A DNA stretch of 32,988 bases from Gammaproteobacteria bacterium (GCA_022340485.1 JAJDNX010000023.1:1-32988); one strand, 5' to 3'; positions 1 through 9,282 are shown, numbered from the stretch's first letter. The notes: a model not told the origin generated them from the letters alone. Made by a program: numbers and translations.

Positions 1-937
1 CAACCGGGGTAGTGGCGACATTCTCCACGGTCATGCCCTGTGGTGCGGTGACGGGGCTGGGTTCAGTTGTTGCAGCAGGTGCCTCGATGTCATTGCTTTC
101 CTGGGTTGCCACAAGGGCGCTACTGTCGTTGTCTTCGGGCCAGAAATAGTAGCCTGCTAGCAGCGCGACGAAGAGGAGGACCGCGGCCGCGGCTGGCAGG
201 TAGCCAGCTGGTCGTTTGGCAGGCGTTTGTGTTGGGGGAGGGCTCGGCAGGGTGGTGGCTTCTGCCTGCTCCGCGGGAGGCATGGCTACTACGGAAACCT
301 CTTCCGTTTCTGCAAACGCGGTTGCGGGTGCCACGTTGCTGTCCGCTATTGTGCCAGCGAGATCACCCGCATTATCCAGAACGGGTTGCGCTGCTGGCAG
401 GGAGGCTTCTGCCTGCCCAGTGAATTCTTCAAATGGTTCCTCCGCCGAGAATTCACTCAGGGCGTCATCGTCGAAGGGCATTTCAGCCGCGATTTTCATC
501 AGGCTGTCATCATCGATACGATTTTCTGTCGCCTGTTTCCTGGTCCTCTCAAGGACCGCCTGTCCTTTTTCGGCTTGGCTGGCCTTGACCGCCTTGAGTG
601 CATTGGCGGCCTGTGCAGCCATCCAGGAGAGTGATTTGCTGTCCTCTGTTGTACCGTTAGCGGGTGCCGTGTTTGCCTGCGTGGGTTCAGGAATAGTTCG
701 CTCTTGTGCGACGGTAGCCTTCTTGCTGGTGCCAGAACTTTTTGAGGATTTAGCTGTAACCCTCTTTTTTGACACGGATTTTTTTCCGGGGGCCTTTTTT
801 GTTGTCGCCTTCTTTCTGGCACCTGTGCTACTGCCCTGGCTCTTGCGGGCACTGGTTTTGGCAACTTTTTTGCTGTTACGCTTGCGGCTCTTTGCTGGAG
901 ATGTCTGTGTTGCCTTATCGGGCGTTGTGCTGCTCAT
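1..937 (-). CDS. Single-pass membrane protein with histone H1-like N-terminus (3' end outside window)
   Basis: The frame is open from an ATG at 937-935 to the window edge, giving 312 residues with no stop, so the C-terminus is missing. Residues 1-78 are dominated by Lys, Ser, Thr and Ala with many KK, RK and AK pairs, like histone H1-like or AlgP-type tails. Residues 100-140 look helical, 140-240 are acidic and Pro/Ala/Thr-rich, and about 247-266 form one hydrophobic membrane segment flanked by KRPAGY and WPEDN. The remaining 45 residues are Pro/Thr-rich and probably extracytoplasmic. A basic cytoplasmic tail could bind DNA or another polyanion while tethered to the inner membrane; that is inference. 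I do not recognise the family, and the missing C-terminal domain may decide it. The long antisense frame here is a by-product of the biased composition. Confidence 0.75.
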   Translation of the reverse strand, partial: MSSTTPDKATQTSPAKSRKRNSKKVAKTSARKSQGSSTGARKKATTKKAPGKKSVSKKRVTAKSSKSSGTSKKATVAQERTIPEPTQANTAPANGTTEDSKSLSWMAAQAANALKAVKASQAEKGQAVLERTRKQATENRIDDDSLMKIAAEMPFDDDALSEFSAEEPFEEFTGQAEASLPAAQPVLDNAGDLAGTIADSNVAPATAFAETEEVSVVAMPPAEQAEATTLPSPPPTQTPAKRPAGYLPAAAAVLLFVALLAGYYFWPEDNDSSALVATQESNDIEAPAATTEPSPVTAPQGMTVENVATTPV

Positions 938-1150
938 AGTTATCCGGGGTGGATCCGTTGAATGTAATTTAAGGCGCCATCATTCCCAAAATGGTCTGCA
1001 GATTCAACCTGCATGATTATGAGAGTATTCATGGTATCGGTTGTTGATTTATACACGTGTCAGAATAGTATTTATAAGCTGGGTGCATGACGCGTTACCC
1101 TCGCTGTTGGAAAGAAGTCATATTATGTGGAATTAATCCCCCCTTTAAAT

Positions 1151-1162
1151 ACTACATGTAGT
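1151..1162. promoter_or_regulatory. Perfect 12-bp palindrome ACTACATGTAGT upstream of rpfF
   Basis: ACTACATGTAGT equals its own reverse complement. It lies about 150 bases before the rpfF start and 27 bases before the candidate -35 box. The half-site ACTACATG recurs at 6005-6012, in the upstream region of rpfG. Being a regulator site is inference from symmetry and recurrence. Confidence 0.35.
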
Positions 1163-1188
1163 GGGGCCATGGCGGTTAAAAAAACACC

Positions 1189-1230
1189 TTGACTAGTAAG
1201 GTTATATAGAGATACTACCACCTTAGTCAA
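1189..1230 (+). promoter_or_regulatory. Candidate rpfF promoter embedded in an interrupted dyad
   Basis: TTGACT at 1189-1194 (5 of 6 to the sigma-70 -35 consensus) and GATACT at 1211-1216 (4 of 6 to the -10) are 16 bases apart. The same bases form an inverted repeat: the left arm 1189-1202 reads TTGACTAGTAAGGT and the right arm 1220-1230 reads ACCTTAGTCAA, whose complement TTGACTAAGGT matches the left arm apart from a three-base bulge. A protein bound to this dyad would cover the promoter. The transcript leader would be roughly 90 bases. Confidence 0.4.
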
Positions 1231-1312
1231 CTCAAAAAATTTTGTGAATTTCAAGTCCGAATTAAATAAAATGTTTAATAAAATAATAATTTGAATACAT
1301 AAGGAGAATGGT

Positions 1313-2224
1313 ATGGGTCATATTGAATTAAATCACGTCCATAATCCTAGATATTTTAAACAATTGGATATTGATTTTGATCATGAGAGTGGAATTTTAT
1401 GGTTATACATGAAGCCACAAGGTAGAGGTTGTTTTACAACAGGCCTTCTAAGGGAGTTAAAAAGATATCAACAAGGACTATTAAAGTGGGAAGGTAAATA
1501 CCTTAAAAATAGAGAACTCTATCCTGTAAAATATGAAGTACTTGCATCTGGTCGTGATGGTATTTTTAATTATGGTGGTGACTTGGAGCTATTTTTACAT
1601 GCGATAGTTGAAGGAGATAGCGAGTCACTCTTGCGGTATGGGATTGCATGTATAGATGTTGTATATCCTAATGCTATTAACTATAACCTTCCAATGACAA
1701 CCATATCTCTTGTCTCTGGAGATGCACTTGGTGGAGGTCTTGAAGCAGCACTGTCAAGCAGTATTGTAATAGCTGAGCATGGTGTTCAAATGGGGTTTCC
1801 CGAAATCATGTTTGGCCTTTTCCCTGGAATGGGTGCATATCAGTTATTAACACGACGTGTATCACGATCCTTGGCAAAAAATATAATTACTAGCGGACAG
1901 GTCTATACAGCAGATGAATTCTACGATATGGGACTGGTGGATGTGTTAGTAAAAAAAGGTGAGGGCTTAAGTGCTGTTAGCGCATTTATAAAGAAACACA
2001 GTCGTCATCAGAACAGCTTTTGCGCAATTGATAAAGTTGTCGCACTTGAAAATCCACTTACATATGATGATCTCTATAGTGTTGTAGAAATGTGGGTTGA
2101 AACAGCTATGAATTTAACACGGAAAGAACTACGCATAATGGAAAGACTTGCAAAGGCTCAAGTTCAAAGAAGTTCACAGAATGAAAGCTTAGCAGATAAT
2201 TTGCGAGATAAGCATGCAATTTAA
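1313..2224 (+). CDS. rpfF: DSF synthase RpfF (enoyl-CoA hydratase/crotonase fold)
   Basis: The predicted 303-residue cytoplasmic enzyme belongs to the crotonase superfamily. RpfF makes diffusible signal factor, a cis-2-unsaturated fatty acid, by dehydrating a 3-hydroxyacyl-ACP and then releasing the acid by thioester cleavage. Family marks visible here are GRDGIFNYGGDLELF at about 80-94, SGDALGGGLEAAL at 135-147, and MGFPEIMFGLFPGMGAY at 160-176. Glu144 and Glu164 lie 20 residues apart, as the two catalytic glutamates of Xanthomonas RpfF (E141 and E161) do, which argues for an active synthase rather than a degradative hydratase. The start is supported by AAGGAG six bases upstream. The gene is convergent with rpfC, with 19 bases between the stops, as in xanthomonads. 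GC is about 35% in four lines I counted, far below the rest of the window, suggesting transfer. Confidence 0.92.
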   Translation: MGHIELNHVHNPRYFKQLDIDFDHESGILWLYMKPQGRGCFTTGLLRELKRYQQGLLKWEGKYLKNRELYPVKYEVLASGRDGIFNYGGDLELFLHAIVEGDSESLLRYGIACIDVVYPNAINYNLPMTTISLVSGDALGGGLEAALSSSIVIAEHGVQMGFPEIMFGLFPGMGAYQLLTRRVSRSLAKNIITSGQVYTADEFYDMGLVDVLVKKGEGLSAVSAFIKKHSRHQNSFCAIDKVVALENPLTYDDLYSVVEMWVETAMNLTRKELRIMERLAKAQVQRSSQNESLADNLRDKHAI

Positions 2225-2230
2225 AGACTA

Positions 2231-2254
2231 TTAGATGTAGTAGTTAGATGTAGT
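2231..2254. repeat. Tandem pair of TTAGATGTAGT at the rpfF/rpfC convergence
   Basis: TTAGATGTAGT occurs at 2231-2241 and again at 2244-2254, separated by two bases. The second copy covers the last codons and stop of rpfC. The ATGTAGT core also ends the palindrome at 1151-1162. No hairpin followed by a T-run is visible, so transcription termination between the two convergent genes is unexplained. It may be only a small local duplication. Confidence 0.5.
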
Positions 2255-4847
2255 CCTCTGACAATTTGCTGCTTGTATTTTCATGAATCATGGTTTTTTC
2301 TTGAATATGTACAAGAAGCGATTCCTCAGTTCTTCTGAAGTCCCGGTATATTTTCTGTAGTATTTCTAGATAGCTATGCTCATTAGTTTTGTGGTCTAAT
2401 GCTATTTTGCATAGATTTTGTATTTTTAAAGCGCCGATACTCCCAGCACTTCCTTTTAAAGCATGTGCATGTTCGAGGAAACTTTGAAAATTATTCTCAG
2501 AAAGTGACTTTTCCATTGCTCTTAATAGCGATTTTGTGTCCGAAATAAATCCATCAATAAGGGTGCATAAAAATTCACTATCATTCGAGAGCGAGGATAA
2601 TTCGTTGATCACATTAATATCAATAATTTCATCTTTGACATTCTTGTCATTATTATCAATTTTAGATGTATGTCCTTCTCCATCCTCAACGTTGTTTTCA
2701 TCAGTTTGCTTTGTTAGGGAGTGAATTGTTGCCAGTAGCTTTTTGGCTTCAATAGGTTTTGTGAGATAGGAATCGATTTTGGCTTCTTCGCATTCCCTCA
2801 ATGCTTCGGTTGTGGCATTGGCTGTGAGAATTATCACGGGGAGTGTTTTCAGTCCTATTCGTGTAAATCTGTAAATCTTTGTAGCCTCAATGCCGCCCAT
2901 AATGGGCATTTGCATATCCATAATAATTATGTCGAATTCGCTATCTCCAGAAGTATCTAATATATCGAGTGCTTCTTGACCATCATTAACTATTGTAGGA
3001 TGGTGCCCAGCACGTTCAAGTATTTTCGATATCACAATTTGATTTGTTTTATTGTCTTCGGCAATGAGTATTCTCAGGGGTCTATAATTGTCATAGTGTG
3101 ATGTGTGTTGATCGAAAATATTGTAAATATTGTTACTTTCCCAGTTATAACCGATTGCATGTATAGCATTAAAAAGAGCAGACTTATCAAGTGGTTTTTC
3201 TAATATGGTTGCGTATCCTTGCTCATAATAATGCTCAAGCGTTTCTGCATCGGAAAGGCTTTTAACTAGTATTATCGGGATATCTGTCGTCCTTGAGTCT
3301 GAATGAATATGTAATGGAAAACTATCAACATTATTATAGTTGTCACTATCAATGACTATTACAGTGTTGAAAGGATTACCTGTAGGCGTGCTGTCAACAA
3401 GTACTGGTAAGGAGTCTTTGATGCTACTGATGATTTTATAACTAACATTCCACCTATCCAGTAGCTTAGAAAGCTGTTCGCATTCACTATCACATACTAT
3501 TAGTGAATTCATGCTGCCAAAGTTGCTACTTTCTTCGATACTCGTATCTACTGGCTGTTTTCCAAAAGGTAGTTGGATCCAGAAAGTGCTACCTACGTCG
3601 ACAACACTGTGTACACCTATCTCCCCATTCATTAATTGAACTATTTGTTTGGAAATGGTTGTGCCAAGCCCAGTCCCGCCAAATTTTCGTGTAGTAGAAC
3701 TATCTGCTTGTGTAAAACTCTCAAACACAGTTTGTTGTGTTTCAAGAGGTATACCTATGCCTGTGTCAATTACCTCGAACCTAATGGTTACATTGTCAAG
3801 TGTTTCATGGAGAGTATTAACCCGCAGCTCAACTTTTCCTCTGGCTGTGAACTTGATTGCATTACCCAATAGGTTAATAAATACCTGCCTAAGATGGTGG
3901 GGGTCACCAATAAGTCTGTATGGTGTGGAGGGCGATATGTGTGAAGAGAGAATAAGATTCTTTGTCTCAGCCTGAACGCGCAACATGGATATTGTATTGT
4001 TTATGAGGCTATGTAAGTCAAATTCTGTATTCTCAATAGAAAACTTTCCTGCTTCAATTTTGGATATATCAAGAATATCTTCAATCAGTGCTAAAAGTGT
4101 CTTCGCAGATGTCTGTAATGTTGTGGCAAGTTCTAATTGGTCTTTACTTAGATTAGTGCCCATGAGTAAGTCGCTCATTCCAATTACTCCATTCAAAGGA
4201 GTTCTTATTTCATGACTCATGTTTGCAAGGAACTGGCTTTTCGACTTATTAGCTTCTTCTGCTGAGGCTTTTGCTTTTGTTAGCTTGTTTAGTAACGAAG
4301 AAAAAAAGACAGGCAGAACAATTAGACCTATTAATAATCCTATACCAGCGGTTCTCTGTTCAATCCAGTAATCAGTATTTAGTAATACAACAGTAAAGCA
4401 AGTGCCACCGATTATTGTTCCAGCAAGGAGATATAGCTGGCCAAAGCGCATGCCAAATCCAACCATTACCCATGAGTAAATGGCAAAGAAAACTGTAGCA
4501 GCATCCTGGCCAAAGTGAAGTCCAAAAGATAGAACAATCAAGTCCATGCACAGCGTGTAGAATCGCCTTATATGTGACTTGCCAGGGATAAATTTGAAGG
4601 AGAATAGAACAAGAATTGAACTTACTTCATATAACCCAACCATGATTACAACTGGTTGCGATAATATGTCAGTTATCCCGATTAAATAATAGTGCGTAAT
4701 AAAATATGATAATACGATTCCTACTATAGCAACTCTAAGTATCGATTGTTCACGCTCGCCAGCGGATTCACGTTTAAGCTCTACCAGTATGTTATCTGGT
4801 AAGCTTTTCCACGGATCGAGGAGATGGGTATCTGAAATTTGAATCAT
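2244..4847 (-). CDS. rpfC: DSF sensor: hybrid histidine kinase RpfC with extra receiver-like domain
   Basis: The 867-residue membrane kinase has about five or six hydrophobic segments between residues 36 and 187. A HisKA domain follows with H-box [10 protein letters not shown] (His212), then an ATPase domain with [10 protein letters not shown] (about 325-334), DTGIGI (361-366) and GTGLGTTI (391-398). Next come a receiver-like domain (about 446-565), a canonical receiver (591-712, Asp644 in MDMQMP) and a C-terminal HPt domain (His795 in HALKGSAGS). Segments, kinase, receiver and HPt match Xanthomonas RpfC, and GLGTTI in place of the usual GLGLAI recalls that family as I remember it. The start is the ATG at 4847, which overlaps the rpfG stop as TAATG; a longer frame from 4934 would lie inside rpfG. 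RpfC would sense DSF and phosphorylate RpfG. Composition is about 40% GC, unlike rpfG. Another hybrid-kinase ligand cannot be excluded, but the rpfF/rpfG neighbours argue for DSF. Confidence 0.88.
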   Translation of the reverse strand: MIQISDTHLLDPWKSLPDNILVELKRESAGEREQSILRVAIVGIVLSYFITHYYLIGITDILSQPVVIMVGLYEVSSILVLFSFKFIPGKSHIRRFYTLCMDLIVLSFGLHFGQDAATVFFAIYSWVMVGFGMRFGQLYLLAGTIIGGTCFTVVLLNTDYWIEQRTAGIGLLIGLIVLPVFFSSLLNKLTKAKASAEEANKSKSQFLANMSHEIRTPLNGVIGMSDLLMGTNLSKDQLELATTLQTSAKTLLALIEDILDISKIEAGKFSIENTEFDLHSLINNTISMLRVQAETKNLILSSHISPSTPYRLIGDPHHLRQVFINLLGNAIKFTARGKVELRVNTLHETLDNVTIRFEVIDTGIGIPLETQQTVFESFTQADSSTTRKFGGTGLGTTISKQIVQLMNGEIGVHSVVDVGSTFWIQLPFGKQPVDTSIEESSNFGSMNSLIVCDSECEQLSKLLDRWNVSYKIISSIKDSLPVLVDSTPTGNPFNTVIVIDSDNYNNVDSFPLHIHSDSRTTDIPIILVKSLSDAETLEHYYEQGYATILEKPLDKSALFNAIHAIGYNWESNNIYNIFDQHTSHYDNYRPLRILIAEDNKTNQIVISKILERAGHHPTIVNDGQEALDILDTSGDSEFDIIIMDMQMPIMGGIEATKIYRFTRIGLKTLPVIILTANATTEALRECEEAKIDSYLTKPIEAKKLLATIHSLTKQTDENNVEDGEGHTSKIDNNDKNVKDEIIDINVINELSSLSNDSEFLCTLIDGFISDTKSLLRAMEKSLSENNFQSFLEHAHALKGSAGSIGALKIQNLCKIALDHKTNEHSYLEILQKIYRDFRRTEESLLVHIQEKTMIHENTSSKLSEDYI

Positions 4848-5905
4848 TATTTTGCATCGACCAACGGTAGATCCGGCAGCATGCCCTGTATCTTGGTCAC
4901 AAGATCCAGCTGTTCCTTGAATGCAGCAAGACAATCCGGGTCGAAGTGCGTGCCACTGTGGCTTTCCATGTAATCGATTGCGGCATCAGTTGACCAGGCA
5001 TTTTTATAGGGGCGTTCAGAAACCAGTGCATCGTATACATCAGCAACAGTAACAATACGTGCCTCTAGGGGTATTTGATCGTACTTTTTGCCATAGGGGT
5101 AACCTGTGCCGTCAAACTTCTCATGATGGCAAAGTGCGATCACACTACCCATCTGCAGGAATTTCGAGGGGCTGTCTTTCAGAATGTCATAGCCAATAAT
5201 CGTGTGGCGTTTCATGATTTCGAATTCATCGGCGGTCAGCTTTCCTGGTTTTAACAGGATGTCGTCTCTGATGCCGATTTTTCCTATGTCGTGCATAGGT
5301 GCCGCCATTTCGATTACATCGGCATCATCATTTGAGAAGCCGAGGTACTCCGCGATAACGCGCGAATATTTCGCCATGCGTATTACGTGATTGCCGGTCT
5401 CTTCGTCGCGATACTCTCCGGCACGAGCCAGCCTCAGCAAGGTCTCGCGCTCACGCAGACGGATTTCACTGGTCGCTTCTGATACGCGACGTTCAAGCCA
5501 GCGCGACCGATCACTGATAATCTTGTACTGTTGATATTGAATCAGCAGATTGTTGCAGCGTGCACGGCATTCGTGATGGTCAACCGGTTTCATCAAAAAA
5601 TCCGTTGCACCTGCTTCCAGTGCTTCATAACGGACAGAGCGGTCTTCGATGGAGGTCACCATAATCACGGGAACATGTGAAGATGATGTATGGGAACGAA
5701 ATCGCTTGATGAATTCAATGCCATTTAATTCCGGCATTTTATAATCCACCAGTACCAGGTCAGTGGGGTTCCCTGAAGTCCATTGCAGTGCTTCCAGTGG
5801 ATTTGCGAATGCCTTTACAGTGGTGTTTTCGCCGATGGTACTTACCAGTTGTTGCAGGATATGCCGGCTGGTTAACTGGTCGTCAATAATTAGTATGGTT
5901 GCCAT
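4847..5905 (-). CDS. rpfG: Response regulator RpfG: receiver plus HD-GYP c-di-GMP phosphodiesterase
   Basis: The 352-residue protein has a receiver domain at 1-125 (acidic pair Asp8/Asp9, phospho-acceptor Asp54 in LVDYKMP, Lys106 in MKPVD), a helical linker to about 160, and an HD-GYP domain from about 165 to 340. The HD pair is His205-Asp206 in MHDIGKIG and the GYP signature sits in [11 protein letters not shown] at 260-270. Enzymes of this family hydrolyse c-di-GMP. As in Xanthomonas, the gene stands directly beside rpfC and is transcribed towards rpfF, so it is the expected target of phosphotransfer from RpfC. Its stop overlaps the rpfC start by one base, which implies translational coupling. 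Its GC is nearer the host level (roughly 45-65% in lines counted) than that of its two partners. Confidence 0.9.
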   Translation of the reverse strand: MATILIIDDQLTSRHILQQLVSTIGENTTVKAFANPLEALQWTSGNPTDLVLVDYKMPELNGIEFIKRFRSHTSSSHVPVIMVTSIEDRSVRYEALEAGATDFLMKPVDHHECRARCNNLLIQYQQYKIISDRSRWLERRVSEATSEIRLRERETLLRLARAGEYRDEETGNHVIRMAKYSRVIAEYLGFSNDDADVIEMAAPMHDIGKIGIRDDILLKPGKLTADEFEIMKRHTIIGYDILKDSPSKFLQMGSVIALCHHEKFDGTGYPYGKKYDQIPLEARIVTVADVYDALVSERPYKNAWSTDAAIDYMESHSGTHFDPDCLAAFKEQLDLVTKIQGMLPDLPLVDAK

Positions 5906-6242
5906 ATGCTCTCTCGGTGCGCGCCCTTTCTTTCAGTGTCGATCGATTGCTGCTTTCCTTGAACTCGTTGCTTGCAAACAGAACTGCGTCACTAAAAATG
6001 TGTAACTACATGATTAGCAAGGAGATAAAATTCGTCCTAGCTCTACTTAAGATTTAACGGCCGAGGAGAAAAAAACCTGAGTAATCAAGCGCATGCAAAA
6101 ACTGCCTGAATACTCTGGCTTCAATGCGTGAATGAAATAACCCAGCAGGGCTGGCACGTGAGGACTAAAGGGGGGGCAATTGCCTTGCGGCAACTGGCGT
6201 TGTCAGTACAATATCGCCAACGTCAAGTCCGGGGAGGGTAAA
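5906..6242. other. Intergenic region between rpfG and the DUF2970 gene
   Basis: This stretch of 337 bases lies between divergent genes and must hold the rpfG promoter and that of the DUF2970 gene. I see no convincing sigma-70 promoter pair on either strand. ACTACATG at 6005-6012 matches half of the palindrome upstream of rpfF (1151-1158). A short plus-strand frame entering from 6180 is the upstream extension of the DUF2970 gene and is not needed for it. Confidence 0.6.
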
Positions 6243-6467
6243 GTGGAAGCTGAAAATGGAAATGAAAAGAAAGCGCCTTCCTTTTTCAGCGTGCTTGGTA
6301 GCGTGCTGGCGAGTATGTTCGGTGTGCAGAGTAACCGCAAGCGCGAACAGGACTTTACCCACGGGAAGCCATCGCAGTACATAATTATTGGTCTGCTTAT
6401 GACGGGAGTGTTTATTCTGACCATATGGGGTCTGGTCAGTCTTGTAATGAAGCTGTCAGGTGTTTAA
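6243..6467 (+). CDS. DUF2970 family small membrane protein
   Basis: The predicted protein has 74 residues. After a short polar N-terminus it carries a conserved stretch, APSFFSVLGSVLASMFGVQS at 11-30 followed by DFTHG at 37-41, and a single hydrophobic segment at about 46-70. This is the pattern of the DUF2970 family of small proteobacterial inner-membrane proteins, whose function is unknown. I chose the GTG at 6243 because GGAGGG lies four bases upstream and the family begins shortly before the conserved part; an in-frame ATG at 6180 has no such site. The gene ends one base before the valS stop on the opposite strand. Confidence 0.8.
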   Translation: MEAENGNEKKAPSFFSVLGSVLASMFGVQSNRKREQDFTHGKPSQYIIIGLLMTGVFILTIWGLVSLVMKLSGV

Positions 6468-6468
6468 C

Positions 6469-9234
6469 TCACAAGGACTGGATTTTCTGCTGCTGTTCCA
6501 GCAGGTTGCTAATGGCATTCCCGAGTTCTGATGCCTTTGCCTGTTCTTTTTCCACGACTGCTGCTGGTGCCTTGTCGACAAAGCTCGAATTGGACAGTTT
6601 ATTCTTGCAGCGCTCCAGCTCGCTAATTTTCCTTTCAAGCTCTTTTGCAAGCCGGCTTGCCTCGGCCTGCTTGTCAATTAGTCCGGCGAGCGGGATGAAT
6701 ATCTTCATATCATCAACCAACGCGGTGGAAGATTCGGGAGCTTCCTCGTTGTCGTTGAGCCAGGTAACGCTTTCGATGCGGCCGACACTAATAATGTAGT
6801 GCAGGTTGTTACTGAGCCGGTCCTTGTCGATTGATGCACCACCCTGTAGCAGTACCGGGAGCATTTTCCTCGGATCGATGTTCATGCCGCTGCGGATTTT
6901 GCGGACACCGATTATAAACTTCTTGACCCACTCAACTTCGCTGATGGCTTCATGGTCTATCGCGTCAGGATCGGAAACGGGGTAGGGCTGACGCATAATT
7001 GTGTCACCCTCAATACCCGCCAGAGGGGCCATGCGCTGCCAGATTTCCTCACTGATGTAGGGAGTGAATGGATGAATCAGTCGCAACACCTTCTCCATAA
7101 CCCGTACCAGGGTTCTGCGCGTCCCACGCAGGGCGGCTTCTGTGCTTGCCGCATTGGTAAGTACAGGTTTTGATAACTCCAGATACCAGTCGCAATATTC
7201 ATCCCATATAAAGGTATAGATCGCCTGCGCAGCCAGGTCGAAGCGATACTTTTCAATGCCGCTGGTGACTTCAATTGCTGTTTTTTGCAGTTGCGAGATA
7301 ATCCATCGATCAGCTGCGCTCAGCAGGACCTCGCTGCCGTCCTGACCGCAATCCTTACCCTCGGTGTTCATCAGCACATATCGGGCCGCGTTCCACAACT
7401 TGTTGCAGAAATTCCGGTAGCCCTCGATACGGCCAAGGTCAAAGTTTATATCACGACCGGTAGATGCGAGTGCCGTAAAGGTGAAGCGCAAGGCATCGGT
7501 GCCAAACGCCGGGATGCCATTGGGGAAGTCCTTGCGGGTGACTTTCTCGATCTTGTCAGCCATTTGCGGCTGCATCAGTCCGGCGCGTCGCTTGGCAACC
7601 AGCGATTCCAGTTCGATGCCGTCAATCAGGTCAATCGGATCCAGTACATTACCCTTGGACTTGGACATTTTCTGTCCGTGTGCATCACGTACCAGTCCAT
7701 GAATGTAAACTTCCCGGAAAGGGACCGCATCCATGAACTTGAGTCCCATCATGATCATGCGGGCCACCCAGAAAAAGATGATATCGAAACCTGTTACCAG
7801 CACGCTTGTCGGGTAAAAGGTCTTCAGCGCCTCTGTCTTGTCGGGCCATCCAAGGGTACTGAACGGCCACAGTGCAGATGAGAACCAGGTATCGAGAACA
7901 TCCTCATCCTGTCGCAGCTCGTGTTCGTCGACCAGCCCGTACTTGTCACGTGCATCCTTTTCAGAGTGGCCGACATAAATATTCCCGGCATCGTCATACC
8001 ATGCCGGGATACGGTGCCCCCACCAGATCTGTCGCGAAATGCACCAGTCCTGGATGTTTCTCATCCATTCGAAGTAGGTGTTTTTCCAGTTGTCCGGTAC
8101 AAACCGTATGTCCCCGTTTTCTACGGCTTTGACGGCAGGATCCGCGAGCGGTGCGATTTTTACAAACCATTGGTCAGTAAGGTACGGCTCGACCACGGCA
8201 CCTGAACGATCGCCACGCGGCACCATGAGTTTGTGGTCTTCAATCTTCTCCAGCAGGCCAAGCTTTTCGAGATCCTCCAGGATACGCTTGCGGGCAACAA
8301 AACGGTCCATGCCACGATAGTTGCTGGACACCTCGTCGTTGATGCAGGCATCAATGGTAAAAATATTGATCATGGGTAAATCATGACGTTTGCCCATTTC
8401 GTAGTCGTTGAAATCATGTGCCGGCGTGATTTTTACACAGCCAGTACCGAATTCCTGATCGACATAATCATCGGCAATCACGGGAATTACACGGTCGGTT
8501 AGTGGCAGACGAATACTCTTACCAATCAACGCCTGGTACCGTTCGTCATCAGGGTGCACGGCCACAGCGCTGTCACCAAGCATGGTTTCCGGTCGTGTCG
8601 TTGCAACTACCACATGACCGGATCCATCAGCGAGCGGGTAGCGCATGTGCCATAAATGGCCCGATTCCTCCTCCGAAACGACCTCAAGATCGGAGACTGC
8701 CGTATGCAACACCGGATCCCAGTTGACCAGCCGCTTGCCGCGGTAGATCAGGCCTTCTTCATAGAGTTTGACAAAGGTCTCGTTGACGGCTCGTGACAAT
8801 CCTTCATCCATGGTGAAGCGTTCCCGGCTCCAGTCCACCGAAGAGCCCATGCGTCGTAACTGACGGGTGATGGTGCCACCGGATTCATGTTTCCAGTTCC
8901 AGATGCGCTCAATGAATTTCTTCCGGCCGATGTCGTGGCGGGTCAGGTTTTCGTTATTGAGTTGCCGTTCAACCACCATCTGGGTGGCGATGCCGGCGTG
9001 ATCAGTACCCGGTTGCCAAAGCGTATTGTCTCCACGCATGCGATGGTAGCGAGTCAGTGCATCCATCAGTGTGTCCTGAAAGGCGTGCCCCATGTGCAGG
9101 CTGCCCGTCACGTTCGGTGGCGGGATCATGATGCAGTAGGGCTTGCCTTCACCGGCCGGGGCAAAATAACCCGAGCGCTCCCAGGTTTCGTACCAGCGTT
9201 GTTCTATGGTGTGTGGATCGTAGGTTTTGTCCAT
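6469..9234 (-). CDS. valS: Valine--tRNA ligase
   Basis: The 921-residue class I aminoacyl-tRNA synthetase charges tRNA-Val in the cytoplasm. The HIGH-type motif appears as HMGH at 47-50 after PPPNVTGSL, and KMSKS at 522-526. The editing domain carries [10 protein letters not shown] at 212-221, and the C-terminal 70 residues look like the coiled coil typical of ValRS. Length is close to the E. coli enzyme (951). The order pepA-holC-small gene-valS is a common gammaproteobacterial arrangement, but a 241-base gap upstream suggests valS also has its own promoter. No good Shine-Dalgarno site precedes the ATG, although the protein start [16 protein letters not shown] fits the family. Confidence 0.97.
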   Translation of the reverse strand: MDKTYDPHTIEQRWYETWERSGYFAPAGEGKPYCIMIPPPNVTGSLHMGHAFQDTLMDALTRYHRMRGDNTLWQPGTDHAGIATQMVVERQLNNENLTRHDIGRKKFIERIWNWKHESGGTITRQLRRMGSSVDWSRERFTMDEGLSRAVNETFVKLYEEGLIYRGKRLVNWDPVLHTAVSDLEVVSEEESGHLWHMRYPLADGSGHVVVATTRPETMLGDSAVAVHPDDERYQALIGKSIRLPLTDRVIPVIADDYVDQEFGTGCVKITPAHDFNDYEMGKRHDLPMINIFTIDACINDEVSSNYRGMDRFVARKRILEDLEKLGLLEKIEDHKLMVPRGDRSGAVVEPYLTDQWFVKIAPLADPAVKAVENGDIRFVPDNWKNTYFEWMRNIQDWCISRQIWWGHRIPAWYDDAGNIYVGHSEKDARDKYGLVDEHELRQDEDVLDTWFSSALWPFSTLGWPDKTEALKTFYPTSVLVTGFDIIFFWVARMIMMGLKFMDAVPFREVYIHGLVRDAHGQKMSKSKGNVLDPIDLIDGIELESLVAKRRAGLMQPQMADKIEKVTRKDFPNGIPAFGTDALRFTFTALASTGRDINFDLGRIEGYRNFCNKLWNAARYVLMNTEGKDCGQDGSEVLLSAADRWIISQLQKTAIEVTSGIEKYRFDLAAQAIYTFIWDEYCDWYLELSKPVLTNAASTEAALRGTRRTLVRVMEKVLRLIHPFTPYISEEIWQRMAPLAGIEGDTIMRQPYPVSDPDAIDHEAISEVEWVKKFIIGVRKIRSGMNIDPRKMLPVLLQGGASIDKDRLSNNLHYIISVGRIESVTWLNDNEEAPESSTALVDDMKIFIPLAGLIDKQAEASRLAKELERKISELERCKNKLSNSSFVDKAPAAVVEKEQAKASELGNAISNLLEQQQKIQSL

Positions 9235-9282
9235 CGGGGGTCAGGCTCTGTTATCAAGACCGGTATCTGGCCAGGGCGGGAG

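Larger units (their letters stand above)
938..1312. other. AT-rich divergent intergenic region upstream of rpfF
   Basis: This stretch of 375 bases separates the minus-strand membrane protein gene from plus-strand rpfF. I see no coding frame. Composition becomes strongly AT-rich towards rpfF, especially 1230-1300. It contains a perfect 12-base palindrome (1151-1162), an interrupted dyad that overlaps a candidate promoter (1189-1230), and the rpfF Shine-Dalgarno site AAGGAG at 1301-1306, six bases before the ATG. No intrinsic terminator is visible. Confidence 0.7.

Noticed and set aside
216-1016. A 266-codon plus-strand frame over the left edge.
   Set aside because: It is antisense to the Lys/Ala-rich minus-strand gene, whose composition removes stops from the opposite frames. 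It has no ribosome-binding site and no recognisable motif.
4848-4934. An N-terminal extension of rpfC of 29 residues.
   Set aside because: It lies wholly inside rpfG in another frame. The ATG at 4847 overlaps the rpfG stop and gives a normal N-terminus.
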